A DNA stretch of 6,364 nt from positions 1-6,364 of the forward strand of contig WFOW01000255.1 in NCBI GenBank assembly GCA_015487895.1, given 5' to 3'. Position 1 is the first letter of the stretch. Each line of letters opens with the position of its first letter. This stretch comes from Gammaproteobacteria bacterium (GTDB lineage Bacteria; Pseudomonadota; Gammaproteobacteria; S144-34). A model generated the notes under the pieces. It made no database searches and was not told where the DNA came from. It saw only the letters and a list, made by a program, of their open reading frames with translations. Made by a program: the position numbers and the translations under genes. Below, piece by piece: positions 1 through 6,139 of this stretch.

Positions 1-663
1 CTCGTGGATGACCTCGCGCCAGACGCGGCGGCGGAAGGCGGCGAGCTCGGCGGCCTCGCGCGTGCGCTCGAGGACCACGAGGTGCGTGCGGCCGGGCGCC
101 CACCACGACGGGAAGGCTGGCCGCCACAGCCGCCAGCCGGCGAGCATGCAGGCCACGGCAAGGCCGGCCGGCGGTGGCGCATAGGGATGGGAAGCGATCA
201 CCCGGGCCCGCGCGCCGCGGCTCGGCGGGCGGAAGAACCAGCAGTGATCGAGGATCCCGGTCTCCCGCTCCCGGCCGAGCCATGGCAGCACCTCGCGCCG
301 GAAGTCGCGCCGCAGCCTGGAGCCGTGCCGCGTGGGCAGCATGCCGAGCCGCAGCCCGAACAGCCGCGCCACGGCCTCCTGCAGGCGCGCCTGCAGCCTG
401 CGCTCGACGTATTCGACCGCGAGCCGTCGGATCTCGCGGCAGAGCACCTCGGCGTGGGCCAGGTCGGGGCGCGTCGCCGCGTCGCGCAACAGGCGCGCCA
501 CCTCGCGGCGGCCTTCGCCGCGCAGCAGGCGCCGGGCGTCCGCCACGCGGCTGGCGTCGCCGTGCAGCCGCAGGCCGTGGCGGGTCGGTTCGGCCCGCAC
601 GCCGGTCTCGGCGAGGCGCACCAGCAGCTCGAAGGCGTGGGCGGGCGTGGTGGAGCCGTTCAC
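1..663 (-). CDS. hypothetical protein, partial (C-terminus beyond left edge)
   Basis: The frame is open for 221 codons from a GTG start and leaves the window without a stop. The GTG overlaps the TGA of the helicase gene (GTGA), with a GGAGG-type Shine-Dalgarno upstream, so it is the next gene of the same operon and translationally coupled. I do not recognise the protein. Residues 10-40 (FELLVRLAETGV, then HGLRLHGD) resemble the small alpha-beta TubC-N-like docking fold found in other element proteins; this is a weak inference. Residues 41-105 are Arg/Leu-rich and probably helical. Residues 135-200 contain aromatic patches (DHCWFF, GWRLWRP, PSWW). No catalytic motif, signal peptide or membrane segment is evident. 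The frame is open further upstream to a TGA inside the iteron cluster, so an ATG at 738 is a possible earlier start; GTG at 663 has the better ribosome-binding context. Confidence 0.75.
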   Translation of the reverse strand, partial: MNGSTTPAHAFELLVRLAETGVRAEPTRHGLRLHGDASRVADARRLLRGEGRREVARLLRDAATRPDLAHAEVLCREIRRLAVEYVERRLQARLQEAVARLFGLRLGMLPTRHGSRLRRDFRREVLPWLGRERETGILDHCWFFRPPSRGARARVIASHPYAPPPAGLAVACMLAGWRLWRPAFPSWWAPGRTHLVVLERTREAAELAAFRRRVWREVIHE

Positions 664-2621
664 GGCGCATCCTCCCCGACCGCCAGCACCTCGAAGCCGG
701 GATCCACCTCCGACGGCGGCGGCTCGCAGCACCAGCATCGCCACGGCACGCCCGGCGTTGGCCGCCACCAGCGTCCGCCGCCGCGCGACGGGCAAAGGGA
801 AGCGGGAGGATCGTCACCATCGTCACCACCGTCACCCAACCCCCTCGATGTCTTGGCGTTCAACGGATCGGCAGGGTGACGGTCAGGGTGACGGTCCTGC
901 GGATAACTCGGACAACCGTCACCTTCGCGTCTCGTGTCGCGCTCCGAAGGCCTCGGCAGGTGACGGTCGGCTGCGTGCGGGTGACGGTTCGATCCACAAC
1001 CGTCACCATGACCGTCACCCGGGAATCGGTTGCGGCCGTACGCATCAGGCGCGCGGGTGACGTTGGTGACGGTGGTGACGGTATCCCCGGAACCTCCCCA
1101 CCGCAGCTCGACGAGCCGGGCACCGGTGTGTGCCTGCCGGCGGAACGAGACGGCCACACCCGCCTGCCGCAGCGCCGGCGCGAGGCGTCGGAGCTTCTCG
1201 GCGGCACCGCGCGGCGTCCGCGGCCACCCGTCCGGCGCACGGCCATCGCCGCGCTCCGCATTCAACGCCTCCAGCAGAGACGCCGCCGTGCCGGTCCACG
1301 TCGCCCGCGCCTCGACGAAGCGGACCAAGGCCGCCGCGAAGGCGTCTTCCTCGGCCAGGTCGCGCATGGCGGTGCGCGCGTTCTCGCCGATCGCCTCGGC
1401 CGCGCCTTCGAGGCCGCAAGCCTCGGCCCACAAGGCGACGTCGGCCATGCGCGGAAGCCGCGGCGGGTGCACCTTGTCGCGACGGGCAAGACCGTGTGCG
1501 AGCATCGAGCACAGCTCGCCCAGGGCTGCCGGCAGCAACCACTTGATCCCCGCCTCCAGCTCGGCGGCAGGACGGCGCGCGTCGTCGGGCACCCGCGTCA
1601 GATGGACGACAAGCGCCCGGTCCAAAAGATCGGCGCGGGCCGGAAGATCCGGAATGCCGTTGAGAAGGACGGGCCGGCTCGCGTCGAAGACGATTTCCTC
1701 GGTGTTGGTGTAAAGCTGTCTCCCGCCCAAACCTGCGCCAGTAGCGAGGCGGCACAGGCAGTCGGCGAGATCCGGGCCGACGCTGGAGATGTTGTCGAAG
1801 GCGATGAGATAGGCGTTCCACGCGGCCGCCTCGACATCCCGCAGCTCGCGGGGCGGACTTCGTAGCTCGGGTTTTCTGGGATCGACGAGCCGCGCCATCG
1901 TTTTGCAGAAAAGCGTTTTACCGGAGCCCGCTTCACCCACGACCGCGAGGATCGCGAACGGCGACACACCACCCAGGGCCGCGAGCAACCACGATTTGAC
2001 AAGGACGCGCTGCTTCGGATCGAGCCGGAACAGATCGAGCAGACGGTCGAGGGCACCGCTCTGCCGCCGCACAGGCTCGGGAAGTGGTCGCGTCAGCCTG
2101 TCCCGACGGAAGCGCACCGGCGGCTGCTCGACAATGCGCCAGCCTCCGGCGTCGATCTCCACGGCGCGCCACGAGTCGTCGCCCAGGTCGATGAAAATCC
2201 GGCCGTCGAGGCGCGCGACGCGCCGGTGCACCTCGACCTTCTCTCCCTCGAACAGGGCCCTCGCCTCGATGGTATTGATCGCTGCCGCGATCAGGTCCGA
2301 CGGCAGGCCATCGCGGTATTCGGCCCAGTAGATGCCGGCAAGATACTTGCGGAACGTTCCGCTTCTCACCGGCATGACCTGTTGCACGCCGCCGACGACC
2401 GGCAGCGCGAAGGCTTCGTCATTCGCGTCGTGCATGAGTTCGAGGCCATCGACGAGGGCGAGCAGGCGTTTAAGCCTACCGGACCGTTCTCTCTCGTTCC
2501 CCTGCGCGGCGTCGCCGTCGCCCTGTGCCGGCCCGGGCGGCGGCACCTCCTCTGCCGCTTTGAGCACGACGCGCAGCGCTTCAAGCTTGTCCGTGCAGAT
2601 CTCTGCGCTATGATCCGTCAT
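660..2621 (-). CDS. AAA+ ATPase, replicative helicase-like, with winged-helix C-terminus and iteron-encoded tail
   Basis: Predicted 653-residue ATPase that probably unwinds the element's origin and works with the primase encoded just upstream. Visible features: a conserved-looking block with RVARLDGRIFIDLGDD near residues 134-150; Walker A GEAGSGKT at 229-236; Walker B LIAFDN with D276; a polar sensor-like Asn in RPVLLNGI (about 321); a candidate arginine finger in LLDRALVVHL (about 335). A winged-helix-like DNA-binding domain follows at about 441-507 (WTGTAASLLEAL, TPRGAAEKLRRLAPALR). The last 145 residues are low-complexity (TVTTVTNVT, GDGHGDG, DRHPDRHP, GDGGDDGDD) and are encoded by the repeat cluster at 810-1082. 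I chose ATG 2621 over ATG 2684 because GGAGG lies 7 bases upstream and it begins 13 bases after the primase stop. The family type (phage/satellite SF3-like or related AAA+) is inferred from motifs. The TGA overlaps the next gene's GTG. Confidence 0.85.
   Translation of the reverse strand: MTDHSAEICTDKLEALRVVLKAAEEVPPPGPAQGDGDAAQGNERERSGRLKRLLALVDGLELMHDANDEAFALPVVGGVQQVMPVRSGTFRKYLAGIYWAEYRDGLPSDLIAAAINTIEARALFEGEKVEVHRRVARLDGRIFIDLGDDSWRAVEIDAGGWRIVEQPPVRFRRDRLTRPLPEPVRRQSGALDRLLDLFRLDPKQRVLVKSWLLAALGGVSPFAILAVVGEAGSGKTLFCKTMARLVDPRKPELRSPPRELRDVEAAAWNAYLIAFDNISSVGPDLADCLCRLATGAGLGGRQLYTNTEEIVFDASRPVLLNGIPDLPARADLLDRALVVHLTRVPDDARRPAAELEAGIKWLLPAALGELCSMLAHGLARRDKVHPPRLPRMADVALWAEACGLEGAAEAIGENARTAMRDLAEEDAFAAALVRFVEARATWTGTAASLLEALNAERGDGRAPDGWPRTPRGAAEKLRRLAPALRQAGVAVSFRRQAHTGARLVELRWGGSGDTVTTVTNVTRAPDAYGRNRFPGDGHGDGCGSNRHPHAADRHLPRPSERDTRREGDGCPSYPQDRHPDRHPADPLNAKTSRGLGDGGDDGDDPPASLCPSRGGGRWWRPTPGVPWRCWCCEPPPSEVDPGFEVLAVGEDAP
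810..1082. repeat. iteron cluster, candidate replication origin of the element
   Basis: The 9-base word GGTGACGGT occurs 13 times. Exact copies start at 875, 887, 959, 980, 1065 and 1074 (plus sense) and at 828, 915, 999 and 1011 (as ACCGTCACC). One-mismatch copies start at 810, 819 and 1056. The outer edges are triplets at exact 9-base pitch facing each other: 810-837 and the complement of 1055-1082 agree at 25 of 28 positions. Inside lie a tandem CAGGGTGACGGT pair (872-895) and a perfect 10-base inverted repeat (980-989 with 998-1007). A 9-base inverted repeat pair (887-895 with 915-923) flanks a DnaA-box-like word. Dense, bidirectional short iterons beside a helicase gene are typical of plasmid and P4-type origins. 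Origin function is inferred. The cluster lies wholly inside the helicase reading frame. Confidence 0.7.
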
Positions 2622-2634
2622 GAGAACACCTCCA

Positions 2635-3657
2635 TCACGAGAGCACCAAAGGCCCGCCTTCCGCCACGGGGCGGGCCTCTTCACGTCCCGACGTCGCGAG
2701 GAGCGCCGCCGGATCCGTCCCGTCGGGCAGGCGCACGAGGCGCACCCGCCGGCCGTTCCGGGTCAGCGTCTTCGCCGCCTCTTCCGCCGCCCGTCGGCCG
2801 GCGGCGTCGCCGTCGAGGGCGAGGACCACCTCCGCCCGCCCCGGCAGAACGACGCGGGCGGCGTTGGTCGCTCCCAGGAGGGCCCAGACCGCCGCTTCGG
2901 GCCAGGCCGCCAGCACGGCGATGCCGTCCTCGATGCCCTCCACCAGCACCAGCGGCCGGCCCGGCACCCACGGGCCGAGCCGCACCGCCGCCCCGCGCAG
3001 CACGCCGCGGGTGATCCGCACGGGCTCCACGGGGCGCTTGCGGCCGTCGGCGGTGAGCCGGGTGACCTGCACCGCCACCACCTCGCGCCCGGGCCAGCGG
3101 GCGGCCGCCGCCACCAGCAGAGGCCCGTGCCTGTCGCGGCCGGTGCGCAGCGTCGGCGGCCAGCCGGACGGTGGCCGCAAGCCGGCCAAGCGGTGGCGCA
3201 GGTAGTGGTCCACCACGTCGCCCGGCCGGATCGGTTGCGCCGCATGCCAGATCCGCCGGGCCGCGGCGATCCGCTTCGCCTCCTCCCGCCGCGCGGCGTC
3301 CGCCGCCACCCGGCGGGCGCGGAGACGGGCGAGCGGGTCGGGCACCCCACCTCCGCTCCGGTCCGGCCAAAGGCCGCGGCGGCGCAGCGCGTCGATCACA
3401 GACTGCTGCGGGCAACCAGCAAAGCAATGAACGAGCACGCGGCCGTCGCGGCCTTCGTGGATCGCGAGGCTGGGCGCGCGGTCGTCGTGAGCCGGACAGC
3501 GGGCCTTCCATCCGGCGCCACAGCGCCGGCCGCCCAACGCGCGGGCGATGCTGGCGGCATCGAGCTCTTGATGCGGGCGGGCGGAGGTGCCATTTTTACG
3601 ATGGTATTCCGCGTTGCCGAAGCCCGCCGCGCCACCGGCGGGCGTTTTTCCTCTCAT
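2635..3657 (-). CDS. TOPRIM-domain DNA primase with N-terminal zinc finger
   Basis: Predicted 340-residue primase that makes RNA primers for element replication. Residues 50-92 form a CHC2-like zinc-binding module: C54-P-A-H57 in CPAHDDRAPSL, then C79 and C82 in VHCFAGC. Residues 235-320 form a TOPRIM domain: E240 in LVLVEGIEDG, the DGD pair D282/D284 in LALDGDAAG, and RLPDGTDPAALL near its end. The helicase domain that phage primases such as P4 alpha or T7 gp4 carry in the same chain is here a separate gene 13 bases downstream. ATG at 3657 overlaps the alpA stop (ATGA) and has AGAGGA seven bases upstream. The first 25 residues look non-conserved and are encoded by a terminator-like hairpin. 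No other in-frame Met is available before the zinc finger. The 3' end contains a second GC-rich hairpin. Confidence 0.88.
   Translation of the reverse strand: MRGKTPAGGAAGFGNAEYHRKNGTSARPHQELDAASIARALGGRRCGAGWKARCPAHDDRAPSLAIHEGRDGRVLVHCFAGCPQQSVIDALRRRGLWPDRSGGGVPDPLARLRARRVAADAARREEAKRIAAARRIWHAAQPIRPGDVVDHYLRHRLAGLRPPSGWPPTLRTGRDRHGPLLVAAAARWPGREVVAVQVTRLTADGRKRPVEPVRITRGVLRGAAVRLGPWVPGRPLVLVEGIEDGIAVLAAWPEAAVWALLGATNAARVVLPGRAEVVLALDGDAAGRRAAEEAAKTLTRNGRRVRLVRLPDGTDPAALLATSGREEARPVAEGGPLVLS
2651..2677. other. GC-rich hairpin in the 3' end of the primase gene
   Basis: GGCCCGCC (2651-2658) and GGCGGGCC (2670-2677) form a perfect 8-base stem with an 11-base loop. Read leftward, the stem is followed by TTTGG; read rightward, by TCTTC. 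The T tracts are too short for a convincing terminator. It lies in the last codons of the primase, about 30 bases before the helicase start, where it could slow RNA polymerase or stabilise an mRNA end. The function is unknown. Confidence 0.4.
3622..3649 (+). terminator. rho-independent terminator for rightward transcription, inside primase 5' end
   Basis: GCCCGCC (3622-3628), an 8-base loop, and GGCGGGC (3637-3643) are followed by G and five T (3645-3649). This is the standard layout of an intrinsic terminator on the plus strand. On the minus strand the stem is followed only by TTCGG, so leftward operon transcription should pass. No plus-strand gene is seen, so it would end antisense transcription coming from the left. 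Confidence 0.5.
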
Positions 3658-3884
3658 CGCACGTCCTCTTGGCGCTGGGCGTCCGAGCGAGAACGGAAGG
3701 ACGTCGTTTCGACCAGGCTCGCGGCGAGAAAACGCTCGACTTCAGCCCGTGGATAAAAGACACGGTTGCCGACCCGCACGTAGCGTGGGCCGCGTCCCTC
3801 GATACGCCACCTGTCGAGCGTCGGCTTGGAAACGCGGATGAGTGCAGCGACTTCGCGGACAGTGAGAAGATCACTGATCGTCAT
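3654..3884 (-). CDS. AlpA-like helix-turn-helix regulator / excisionase
   Basis: A 76-residue protein with a MerR/excisionase-type winged helix-turn-helix over residues 6-55: LLTVREVAALIRVSKPTLD (helix-turn-helix) and GPRYVRVGNRVFYPRAEVE (wing and following helix). Members of this family act as DNA-bending excision factors that help integrase, or as activators of integrase and replication genes in P4-like elements. It is first in a leftward series; its TGA overlaps the primase ATG. An in-frame TGA just upstream of 3884 fixes the start. The only Shine-Dalgarno candidate, GAGG 10 bases upstream, lies in the loop of an inverted repeat (3886-3913), so translation may be modulated. The tail after residue 56 is charged and unremarkable. 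The family call is firm; the choice between excisionase and activator is not. Confidence 0.88.
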   Translation of the reverse strand: MTISDLLTVREVAALIRVSKPTLDRWRIEGRGPRYVRVGNRVFYPRAEVERFLAASLVETTSFRSRSDAQRQEDVR

Positions 3885-3885
3885 C

Positions 3886-3913
3886 GGGCGGTCGCCTCAT
3901 TCATTGACCGCCC
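3886..3913 (-). promoter_or_regulatory. inverted repeat over the alpA ribosome-binding region
   Basis: GGGCGGTC (3886-3893) and GACCGCCC (3906-3913) are perfect 8-base arms around a 12-base spacer. The repeat sits directly in front of the alpA ATG, downstream of the -10 box. In the leftward transcript it folds with GAGG in its loop. It could be an operator at the transcription start or an RNA hairpin affecting initiation. A seven-codon frame (ATG 3904 to TGA 3881) overlaps the alpA ATG and might couple translation; it may be chance. Confidence 0.5.
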
Positions 3914-3916
3914 CCT

Positions 3917-3922
3917 TTTATA
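3917..3922 (-). promoter_or_regulatory. -10 box of the alpA-primase-helicase promoter
   Basis: TATAAA on the minus strand, preceded by TGCA, in an otherwise GC-rich sequence about 33 bases upstream of alpA. No good -35 hexamer lies at 16-18 bases; the sequence there is C-rich and is occupied by the inverted repeat at 3930-3959. This suggests a promoter that depends on, or is blocked by, a bound regulator. The rest of the intergenic region (3960-4099) shows no gene and no clear terminator. Confidence 0.5.
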
Positions 3923-3929
3923 TGCAGGG

Positions 3930-3959
3930 AATTTGTTAGGTGGGAGCACCTTACAATTT
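3930..3959. promoter_or_regulatory. imperfect palindrome, candidate operator at the -35 region of alpA
   Basis: AATTTGTTAGGTG (3930-3942) and CACCTTACAATTT (3947-3959) are inverted repeats matching at 11 of 13 positions around a 4-base centre. The central AGGTG-GGAG-CACCT is perfect. It covers the region where a -35 element would lie for the -10 box at 3917-3922. This is a plausible binding site for a dimeric repressor or activator; the binding protein is not identified and no classical repressor gene is seen in the window. Confidence 0.5.
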
Positions 3960-4099
3960 GTGGCGCTCCTCCATTCTTACGCTCCGCCTCCCGCACCGCT
4001 TCGACCTCGGGACGGATGCGGATCGCCGACCGCGGTTACCGTCGTCGCCACGGCCTCGACCCCCGGCACGCCAGCGGTTCGTCTTGCCGCCGCCGCGGC

Positions 4100-4894
4100 T
4101 CAGCAGTCGATTTCACGCTTGTGAGCGTAGAAAAATGCCCGCTCGGCCCCCTCGTCGGTGCCGAACCGCTGAGCGACCCTCTTCGCGGCCTTAGTGATGT
4201 CCCCGTGCTTCCGGGTGCCACCGTTACGTTTACGGATTTCCGCCAGCGCCTCGCGCCATGCGGCGACGCGTTCCGCAGTGTCGGGTGCGTCGCGTGCGGC
4301 GGCACCCCGCCGGCCGCCGGCGCGAACCCCGCAGCCGGCGAAGATTTCGCGGTGCTGAGCGGCGGCGCCGTCATGCCAGCCCTGCACGTAGCCCAGATCG
4401 AACGCCGCCGTGACGAGGCACCACAGGCGCACGGGCAGCGCGTCCGCTGGCGGCCATCCCTCTTCGAGGGGCGTCGAGGCGTCTACGGGACTGAGGCCCG
4501 CGAGGGTGCGCAGGTAGCATCGCAGCTCGACCAGGATGCCACGGTGCCAGTCTCGCGGCGGGTCGGGCATGTGCTCGAGGCGGCGCGCTATCGCCGCGAC
4601 ACTCTGGACGAAAAGACCTCGCAACCGCTCCGGTGCCCGCCGCCGGGACTCCTCGTCCATGCCACGCACGCCATGGAAAGCGCCGAGGCGGTCCAGCGAG
4701 AGCCACGGCGAGATCTGCCACCGAAAAGCGGGGTCGGTGTTCTTCACGCGACCGGTGGCCCTCCGCAGATGCGGATAGACGAATGGGCCGACGCGCACAT
4801 TGTCGATCTCGGCGCCTTCGGCCGTGCGGATGGTTTCCACGTCCGGCTTTCGGAGATCTCCGGCGCTGTCCTTGCGCCTTTCGAGCTTCGACAC
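4100..4894 (-). CDS. hypothetical protein co-transcribed with integrase
   Basis: A 264-residue protein that I do not recognise. The start is GTG at 4894: the integrase stop is embedded in TAGGAGG, which provides the Shine-Dalgarno five bases before the GTG, so the two genes form a coupled pair. The protein looks soluble, with no signal peptide or long hydrophobic segment. Visible blocks are a Pro/Trp-containing stretch (FRWQISPWLSLDRLGAF, about 58-73), a probable helical core at about 87-135, and FDLGYVQGWHDG at about 165-176. The basic C-terminus (about 210-263) contains HGDITKAAKRVAQRFG, which could be a helix-turn-helix. DNA binding is therefore possible but unproven. Its fixed position behind integrase suggests a role in integration/excision control or element maintenance. 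Composition matches its neighbours, with no sign of decay. Confidence 0.8.
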   Translation of the reverse strand: MSKLERRKDSAGDLRKPDVETIRTAEGAEIDNVRVGPFVYPHLRRATGRVKNTDPAFRWQISPWLSLDRLGAFHGVRGMDEESRRRAPERLRGLFVQSVAAIARRLEHMPDPPRDWHRGILVELRCYLRTLAGLSPVDASTPLEEGWPPADALPVRLWCLVTAAFDLGYVQGWHDGAAAQHREIFAGCGVRAGGRRGAAARDAPDTAERVAAWREALAEIRKRNGGTRKHGDITKAAKRVAQRFGTDEGAERAFFYAHKREIDC

Positions 4895-4903
4895 GGCCGC
4901 CTC

Positions 4904-6121
4904 CTATGGGCGAAGTGCGACGATCTCGGCCGTCTCGGCGCGCACGAGACCGGTCACGTGCCGCGCCCACCGCTCCAGCGCATCCCTCATCTCGGCGAGA
5001 CGGTCGGAGCGGTCATAGACGGCGAGCAGATGGTCGCGCGGGGCGTGGTTGAGGATCCGCTCGGCGACGGCGTCGGAGACGCCCAGGCGGGCGAGGCCGG
5101 TGCGCACCGTCCGGCGCAGATCGTGCAGGGTCCAGGGCGCGAGCCCGAGCTCGCGTGATCTCGCCTGCACCGGCCGCAGGCGCTTGCTCCAGCCGGTCAT
5201 CGGCCGGCCGTGCCGGCCCCAGAACACGAGATCGCACCCGGCAAGGCGCGGCAGGCCTTCGAGGATCCCCACCACCTCGGGCGGGAGTGGCACGCGGTGC
5301 GCCCGCCCGCTCTTCGTCACCTCGGCCGGGAGGGTCCACAGCGCCGCATCGAGATCGATGTCGTCCCAGCGCACGAGGGCCGTTTCGGTGCGGCGCTGGC
5401 CGAGCAGCAGCAGGATGCGGAGATAGGACCGAAAGATCGAATCGGTGGCGGCATCGAAGGCCCGCCACACGAGTGGAATTTCACGATCTTCGAGCGCCCG
5501 GCCGGGCTGCTCCAGCCGCTCGGCGCGCGAGGCGCGCGGCCGGCGCCAGCCGGCCAGAGGCGAGGCATGCAGGAGCCCGCGGACCACGCACCAGTTGAGG
5601 AAGACGGCGGTGCGCTGGCGGAAGTCGGCGGCCTTGGCCGGAAAGCCCTCGGCTTCGATCTGCTGCATCGCGGCGAGCAGGGAAGGGCGGTCAAGGGCCG
5701 TGAGCTCCACGTCGCCGAAACGCTCCAGGAGCTCGCGACGAAGCAGGCGCATCCACTTCTCGCGATTGACGATGCGGCGACGCTCGAGATCGGCGGCATA
5801 GGCCTCCAGCGCTACCGCCAGCCGTCCTTCACGGCGCCTGCGTTCCTCGGCCGCGAGATCGACGCCCATCGCGGCCTTGGCTATGAGCTCGCGGGCGCGA
5901 TCGCGTGCTGCCTGGAGCGGGATTCTGTCCACCGGTCCGATGGTGAACTTGCGCAGCGGCGCGCTGCGCCCGTGGCCGACGCGGGTCACAACCACGAAGG
6001 TTTTTCGCCCGGAAGGCCGGACGCGAACGGCAAGCCCCGGGCAGGCGTCGTCGAAATAGAGGGCTTCGCTCTTCCCGGGCGGGCAGGTGAGCTTCGCGAT
6101 GCGGGCGACGGTGAGGCGCAT
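4904..6121 (-). CDS. int: tyrosine recombinase / site-specific integrase
   Basis: A 405-residue phage-type integrase that joins the element to the 3' part of a tRNA-Thr gene. The N-terminal about 90 residues (MRLTVARIAKL, FDDACPGLAVRV, GRKTFVVV, IPLQAARDRA) match the DUF4102 arm-binding type. A central helical core-binding region (about 105-200) is followed by the catalytic domain: R243 in LLGQRRTE, K270 in VTKSGRAHRVP, H333 and R336 in LHDLRRT, H359 in ILNHAP, and nucleophile Y369 in AVYDRSD. All catalytic positions are present, so it should be active. I chose ATG 6121 because family members begin similarly and GGAG lies 10 bases upstream. The frame extends to a GTG at 6160, which would force the repeats at 6140-6161 into coding sequence. 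The stop lies in the next gene's Shine-Dalgarno. Confidence 0.95.
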   Translation of the reverse strand: MRLTVARIAKLTCPPGKSEALYFDDACPGLAVRVRPSGRKTFVVVTRVGHGRSAPLRKFTIGPVDRIPLQAARDRARELIAKAAMGVDLAAEERRRREGRLAVALEAYAADLERRRIVNREKWMRLLRRELLERFGDVELTALDRPSLLAAMQQIEAEGFPAKAADFRQRTAVFLNWCVVRGLLHASPLAGWRRPRASRAERLEQPGRALEDREIPLVWRAFDAATDSIFRSYLRILLLLGQRRTETALVRWDDIDLDAALWTLPAEVTKSGRAHRVPLPPEVVGILEGLPRLAGCDLVFWGRHGRPMTGWSKRLRPVQARSRELGLAPWTLHDLRRTVRTGLARLGVSDAVAERILNHAPRDHLLAVYDRSDRLAEMRDALERWARHVTGLVRAETAEIVALRP

Positions 6122-6139
6122 GTGGGACGTGCTCCGAGC

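Noticed and set aside
810..1082. CRISPR array
   Set aside because: The repeat unit is only 9 bases, lies in both orientations and has irregular 9-, 12- and 21-base spacing with no uniform spacers.
174..1865. 563-codon plus-strand open frame, and similar long plus-strand frames at 4-879, 2620-3756, 3171-4124, 4016-5158 and 5210-6181
   Set aside because: They are antisense to genes with clear motifs, are rich in Arg, Ala, Pro and Gly, show no domain, and are expected in very GC-rich DNA.
2622..2684. ATG at 2684 as helicase start
   Set aside because: It lies inside the primase gene without a good ribosome-binding site, while ATG 2621 has GGAGG at proper spacing just after the primase stop.
3904..4000. 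Small open frame upstream of alpA, from a GTG near 3999 to a TGA near 3904
   Set aside because: About 31 codons that run through the promoter palindrome and -10 box, with no recognisable protein features; probably chance.
5315..5321. A further iteron core (CGTCACC) in the integrase gene
   Set aside because: Single isolated copy encoding part of the conserved VTKSG motif; expected by chance.
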